A stretch of 64,000 bases of DNA from Stratiolaelaps scimitus (Eukaryota; Arthropoda; Arachnida; Mesostigmata; Laelapidae), in contig JABWDB010000008.1 in NCBI GenBank assembly GCA_019614645.1, forward strand, positions 9,238,001-9,302,000. Reading direction: 5' to 3'. The translations under genes and the position numbers were made by a program. A model generated the notes under the pieces. It saw nothing but the letters and a program-made list of their open reading frames with translations, had not been told where the DNA came from and searched no databases. The stretch's first letter is position 1, and the number at the start of each line of letters is the position of its first letter. Shown one piece after another: positions 59,496-64,000 of this stretch.

Positions 59496-60287
59496 CTAAC
59501 CAAACCAGCTGGTCCAGGAGCTGCTTTTCACTTCGTTAGCTGTTAACGACCCGGCATCGGCAGGCTCAGTAGTTCCACTATTTCGTGCAGTCGTCGACTC
59601 AGTCGTGGTCCAAGATGCCACCGACGGTCGCTTTTTCGAGGGTCGCGTCGAGCTCCGCGTCGGCGTGGGTGACCCGGATCTGAGGTAGACGGATGCGAGG
59701 TCGCCGATAATCCTCTGGGCGGCAGAAAGAACTACCGGATCCTTGACCGCATTCGCGAAGACGTTGCCCACTGAACTAGCTTGTGCGTGATTTGTTGCAA
59801 GGACCTGGCTCTTCTGCTTTTGCTGCTGCTGTTGTGCACCAAACAGCCATCGTGTCAACATAGTGATGAGTGATGATTCTTGGACAAAGGTCGCTGGAGC
59901 TGCGCCCACAGTTGGTCGTGACACCGGTTGCTTTACAATCTGCTGCTGTAGCTTTTGTTGGGATGCTGGCTGTCGAAGGGTTTCAAGACTAACCGATCCG
60001 TTCAGCACGTCGTCATCAACATCTGCACCTTCGATCGGTTGGACAGTCGACAAGTCCATAGCCATCCTGGTGTCAATCACTACGGTAGGCTCCTGCGTTT
60101 GTGCAGGTTGCTGTACGACTGCGTCAAGTAGAAACTTTGTAACCAGGATTGCTTGATCCCACGATGGCATGTAGGACCCCTGCTCCTCCGGGCTCTCCTG
60201 AGCGACCGGCGAATACTCAGGACGAGCAAGGACAAGTGGCATTGATAGCAATGCCCAAATTAAGAACTTCATAATGGCAGAAGCCAT
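59496..60287 (-). CDS. Secreted Gln/Ser/Thr-rich orphan protein
   Basis: An uninterrupted frame from ATG 60287 to TAG 59496-59498 gives 263 aa; a second ATG at 60272 gives 258. The second start begins directly with a classic signal peptide (MKFLIWALLSMPLVLA, then RPEYSP), so either may be used. The mature part has a helical stretch (WDQAILVTKFLLDAVVQQPA), an acidic patch (GADVDDDVLNGS, with one N-glycosylation site), two Gln clusters (QQKLQQQ, QQQQQKQK) and a hydrophobic segment (SLITMLTRWLFG). A helical VLSAAQRIIGDLASVYLR segment and a Thr/Ser/Arg-rich tail ending SSWTSWFG follow. The frame is also open upstream to 60362 without an ATG. I recognise no family; an extracellular or salivary/cuticle-type protein is a guess. 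The opposite strand carries only a shadow ORF. Confidence 0.65.
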   Translation of the reverse strand: MASAIMKFLIWALLSMPLVLARPEYSPVAQESPEEQGSYMPSWDQAILVTKFLLDAVVQQPAQTQEPTVVIDTRMAMDLSTVQPIEGADVDDDVLNGSVSLETLRQPASQQKLQQQIVKQPVSRPTVGAAPATFVQESSLITMLTRWLFGAQQQQQKQKSQVLATNHAQASSVGNVFANAVKDPVVLSAAQRIIGDLASVYLRSGSPTPTRSSTRPSKKRPSVASWTTTESTTARNSGTTEPADAGSLTANEVKSSSWTSWFG

Positions 60288-62402
60288 CAGGCAGCCACAA
60301 TAGCACGACTGCTCGCGACAGGTGAATATAACAGTGAAGACGATATCACATTCACACTGCACACCATCGACTGAGCTTCAGTGCCAAGAAAGCAGAGGAT
60401 TGAATGTAGAATACTCCAAACTCCGAAGAAACGCAGGTATGCAATATTAATAGCTATTGCAATGGCGAGGCCAGCGCCAGACGCTGAGAGAGATCCGTTG
60501 GGCGGACCTGACCCCGTGAGAGAGTCGCAACGTCCTCCTAATTAGTTAGGAATTTGCTTCTTAGAATCAAGGACAGGTGGAGGTCGCGTCTTTGATAGGG
60601 GTTGCTGCACGGGATCTCTGATTGATAGATAAGATAGGACACCTGATCGTAAAGTGCTGTACACCCCTTTTTGGAATATGGGTCTATGTTTTCGGTTTGC
60701 CTATAAGAACATACCTTATCCATTACCGACGAGGAATTCATTATGTGTAAGTCATTTTCGGTGCATTGTGTTCGCCACTTGCCTCGTCTATGTGAATCAT
60801 ACTTTTTTCTTTAGGTATCAGCGTGGCCCTGTGATTGTGCAATTCTGCAACACGACAGCTTGCTCACTTCCATTTAGTAAAATGTCGATGTAGACTTGAA
60901 ACTGTTGAAAAATTTCCTTCAAATAGCTACATTATCTCTTAAGCATAAAGAATAGGACTGCGGGTAACAATAGTATATTTTCTATCTTTTTTTGCTCATT
61001 GTCAGGGTCCCTTCCGCGATCATGGATCCACAGTCCGAGGACCAACCAACCGCCCTGCTCAGACGTAGCCGACTTCGTTCTCGAGGTTCACCTCACTGCG
61101 TGCCTTTAGTTGGAGGGTTAACTCAGTTGTCGGCAATGACAAATTAGTCATGCCAGAGGGGCACAGCTCGGTTCACTTTGTTTTCTCTCATTTCAGCGAA
61201 TTTTTTAGGCCTTCATGTACGAAGATCACTATCAATGGTATTGGCGTCCTCTGCACCCCTCTGAGCGTTCGGCGTTCTCAGCTGTGTGAGTCTCTCTGTC
61301 TTTCTCTGTGATCGAGATCGCTGGCCCTGTTATCGAAGACGGTGCCTCCTCGTCGTCTCTTGTCTCATTTGTCTGGAAAGGCGTTTGATGGAAGCAGATT
61401 TTGAAGCTTATTGTTTGATATGTAATCTCGAGCGCTTTTATTCTCTACAGATAAAAATACTGCGTGTAGTATCCCAATTGTACCCAAATCTAATTTCATA
61501 CAGGTTCTCACAGCAGTGCCAGTGGTTTGCTCATGGTCTACATATAATCACGGCATGCAGTGGACTGGTTAACCAAATGTAGGCTCTCTTGTTTAAATCC
61601 ACAAGGGCCTCTAAATGAACTGATGCAGTCAGTGATGTAATTCCGGGTTTATAATTATAGTTAGTTTGTTATTATCCTCAAACGTCAGTTAGCCATCCTA
61701 CAATGTTTGTTCCAGAAATAAACCGTTGCTCTATGAAATATTCACTGCAAGGTGTCTGGTGTTTCAATTCAATGTTTGCGATAACCCTCATGGAAGCGCC
61801 TATAAACGTTTATATCCTTCTAAAGTCTTTCGAATGGGTATATTACAAAAAAAAACAAAGCATTGCTTGAGCTCTCTCTCAGGTGTTCCCCTTATGTCAT
61901 ACGCCTCGGCACTGAACCTTCCGGCACCAGGAGGAGGATATATGGAGCAAAGATTTGCTTTAGTTTTCAACCTCGTCGTATCTGACAAGAATCAGCAGAG
62001 AGAGAGGAAGGGAATGACGGTAAATGATTTCTTTATCCTCAATTCTTTATCTGTGAAAATTCTCAGCATCTGGCAGGACTTGATTGATCCCAAGCCAGAC
62101 GTGGGTAAATTACAAGGGAGGCTTATTCATAGCAAGCCTCCATACCGTTTTATCAGGGCTCTCGAGCTCCCCAGTCCCGCGCCCAACTGTCCGTCGAATA
62201 AGCCCTTAAACAGCGGGCGCGCCAGAACGACGGTGACTAAGTATGGACGACCGGTTAAGACGTTCAGTATCTGACAGAAGCGGACAGCGATTCGAGAACT
62301 CTAAAAAATTTGGTTCGTTTATTCTTGGTGATTTCGTTGGTGATTTGCTTCGGGTTGACAACCACTGTGTGCATCGACAGGAGTCCTTCCTTCCGGGACA
62401 TT
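60288..62402. other. Intergenic region upstream of ARL2
   Basis: An open frame at 61726-62274 (+) has its first real ATG at 61834 (MGILQKKTKHCLSSLSGVPL) and would give about 146 aa, ending just before the ARL2 leader. Its composition is mixed and it has no recognised family, so it may be a small gene or chance. The remainder shows nothing. Confidence 0.3.
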
Positions 62403-63836
62403 ATGGTCCTGCTACACATATTGCGCAAGGTTCGGCAAAAGGAACACGAGCTAAGGACACTCGTTCTCGGACTCGACAATGCCGGTAAGATTAATAATAC
62501 TTGAGTCCGATATCAAACCTAAGTCACCCAGCTACATCACAAAGTGATACAGGAAGGAGTTTGAATTGATATTGTCGGTGCGCTTTAGAGTACATTTGCC
62601 ACTTTCAATTAATTCACGTTTAAAGGGGACATTTTTCTGTCGATGTGCTTCGATTAAGTTCGACCGATTTTATGTGGTGTTTTTAGTAACTTGGAGTAAT
62701 GAAGAGGATTTTTGTGACTGTAGATTCTGTCAATGGGTAATTTGTTCAATTTCGATTTCAGGGAAAACTACCTTGTCGAAACGACTTCTTGGCGAACCGC
62801 TTGACGTAATCGCAGCAACGCTGGGCTTCAATATTACAACATTGGAACACAGAGATTACAAGGTAATTTAGTCTTATGCTGACGCTATCAATCAGTGGTG
62901 TTTTCAGTTGAATGACATCATATGGGAGAACTGCTCAAGCATTTATAATACTTTCCTTAAAAAATTCATCTTAAAAGCTTATACTAAGTCTTTCTAGCAC
63001 AATCGGTGCCACCGAACTCGCTTACCCGCTGTCACTTCGAAATCGATTATTCGAAGGTGTCAATTGCCTCCGACGATTTTCACGACCATACTCAATTTTC
63101 CAATCACATAAAAACATATATCTGCACCTTAAATACTCGTATGCACGTAAATCTAACACATAGATCATGTTTGATCCCCTTATGCAGATCAATCTTTGGG
63201 ACGTCGGCGGCCAAACTTCGTTGCGCTGCTATTGGCGCAACTATTTTGAATCAACAGATGCTATCGTGTGGGTAGTGGACTCGGCTGATCGAAGGAGGCT
63301 GGATGATTGCGCCAAGGAACTGCACGGACTGCTGGAAGATGAACGACTGCTCGGAGCTACGCTACTCGTCTTGGCAAACAAGCAGGTAAGAGGTTTGCTT
63401 TGGTAGCTGATTTTGTGCATATTTTTTTGTTTGGCAGGTGCTGAGGTCGCTTGAGATGATTTCAATTCACTGTTCAAATATTCTTATTTAATGCGTTACT
63501 TATTCAAAAAGGGTAGTAGCGCAGAGCAGTTGGCGTGCAGAGGTTACACTCAGTCGAATGAGATGGACCATTGTCCATCTCCATGTCCCTGTCCTTATAA
63601 TGAGTACCCCATCGTTAGAATCATTCTTGCCTTATCGTTATTCCACCACTTTGTTGCAGGATTTACCGGGGGCGTTGGGTGGCTCGGACATAGTTGAACA
63701 TCTCCGTCTCGGTTCTATAACTTCACATCATTGGCGTGTCTTTCCCTGCTCTGCATTCACGTCCGACGATTCGCTTCTACATGCTATCGACTGGATGCTG
63801 GATGACGTTGCGTCGCGGTTATTGACACTTGATTAG
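62403..63836 (+). CDS. Arl2: ADP-ribosylation factor-like GTPase 2 (4 exons)
   Basis: A small GTPase that works with tubulin cofactors in tubulin folding and binds PDE-delta-type carriers (family knowledge). Exons are 62403-62484, 62762-62862, 63188-63385 and 63660-63836. All have GT/AG borders and correct phase, giving 185 aa against 184 in human. The order is [10 protein letters not shown]-loop GLDNAGKTT (23-31); [12 protein letters not shown], the switch I region; WDVGGQ (65-70), switch [23 protein letters not shown]; and NKQD (125-128), split across the last intron. The end is [10 protein letters not shown], then [16 protein letters not shown]. Positions match human ARL2 without gaps through NKQD. 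Residue 2 is Val, not Gly, so N-myristoylation is impossible; ARL2 is known not to need it. TAG at 63834-63836. Introns are 274-325 nt. ARL2 rather than ARL3 is chosen from the KQKEHELR-like N-terminus and the FNITTLEH block. Confidence 0.93.
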
Positions 63837-64000
63837 GTGGACGGCAGAATCATGTTTGCCTCATACTCACCGTACGCCCATACGGCGATGGCTTAAATAG
63901 GGCATCGCTTCGAGCGGGGAAGGACCCCGACCGGCAAGATGGACGATTAATTTAGCTGAAACTGTATACTGTTCGAACAAATAGACAACGCCGATGTCTA
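63837..64000. other. Region after ARL2, window end
   Basis: ARL2 3' UTR and following sequence. No AATAAA is seen before the window ends and no other feature was recognised. Confidence 0.5.

Noticed and set aside
1..64000. CRISPR array, prokaryotic operon or integron
   Set aside because: The split genes, GT-AG introns and eukaryotic gene families rule out a prokaryotic source; no regularly spaced repeats were seen.

Overview
This is a eukaryotic nuclear window, most likely from an arthropod. Genes are split by GT-AG introns, UTRs carry AATAAA signals, AT dinucleotide runs are frequent, and non-LTR and Tc1/mariner relics are present. A secreted AA15 copper monooxygenase and a cysteine-type glutathione peroxidase fit an invertebrate. 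The small gene set, an intronless RING/TRAF-like gene and moderate introns are compatible with a chelicerate (mite or tick), but that placement is inference.

Layout. 1-4510: no confident gene, one striking hairpin (1960-2017). 4511-7642 (+): complete seven-exon ornithine aminotransferase. 9826-10755 (+): single-exon RING + zinc-finger protein with a TRAF/MATH-like C-terminus. 11221-11515 (-): 3' scrap of a non-LTR element, followed by a 23-bp inverted repeat. 12877-13484 (+): candidate orphan gene. 14262-14575 (+): Tc1/mariner transposase relic. 18046-24137 (-): complete four-exon secreted AA15 lytic polysaccharide monooxygenase. 24.2-42 kb: gene-poor, with a few exon-like segments. 42290-43342 (+): decayed non-LTR retroelement with reverse transcriptase and restriction-like endonuclease remains; an inverted scrap of the same family lies at 43585-43705. 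44-50.6 kb (-): a single-exon ORF and a partial model of a membrane protein. 53064-57437 (-): complete five-exon Cys-glutathione peroxidase. 59496-60287 (-): secreted Gln-rich orphan. 62403-63836 (+): complete four-exon ARL2 GTPase.

For the OAT, LPMO, GPx and ARL2 genes the exon joins were worked out by hand: every junction has GT/AG and keeps phase, and each product has the expected family length. The genes do not form one pathway; they are neighbours with separate roles (mitochondrial amino-acid metabolism, ubiquitin/TRAF-type signalling, extracellular polysaccharide oxidation, peroxide defence, tubulin/vesicle GTPase function). Everything labelled candidate exon rests only on open frame plus splice signals and may be wrong.
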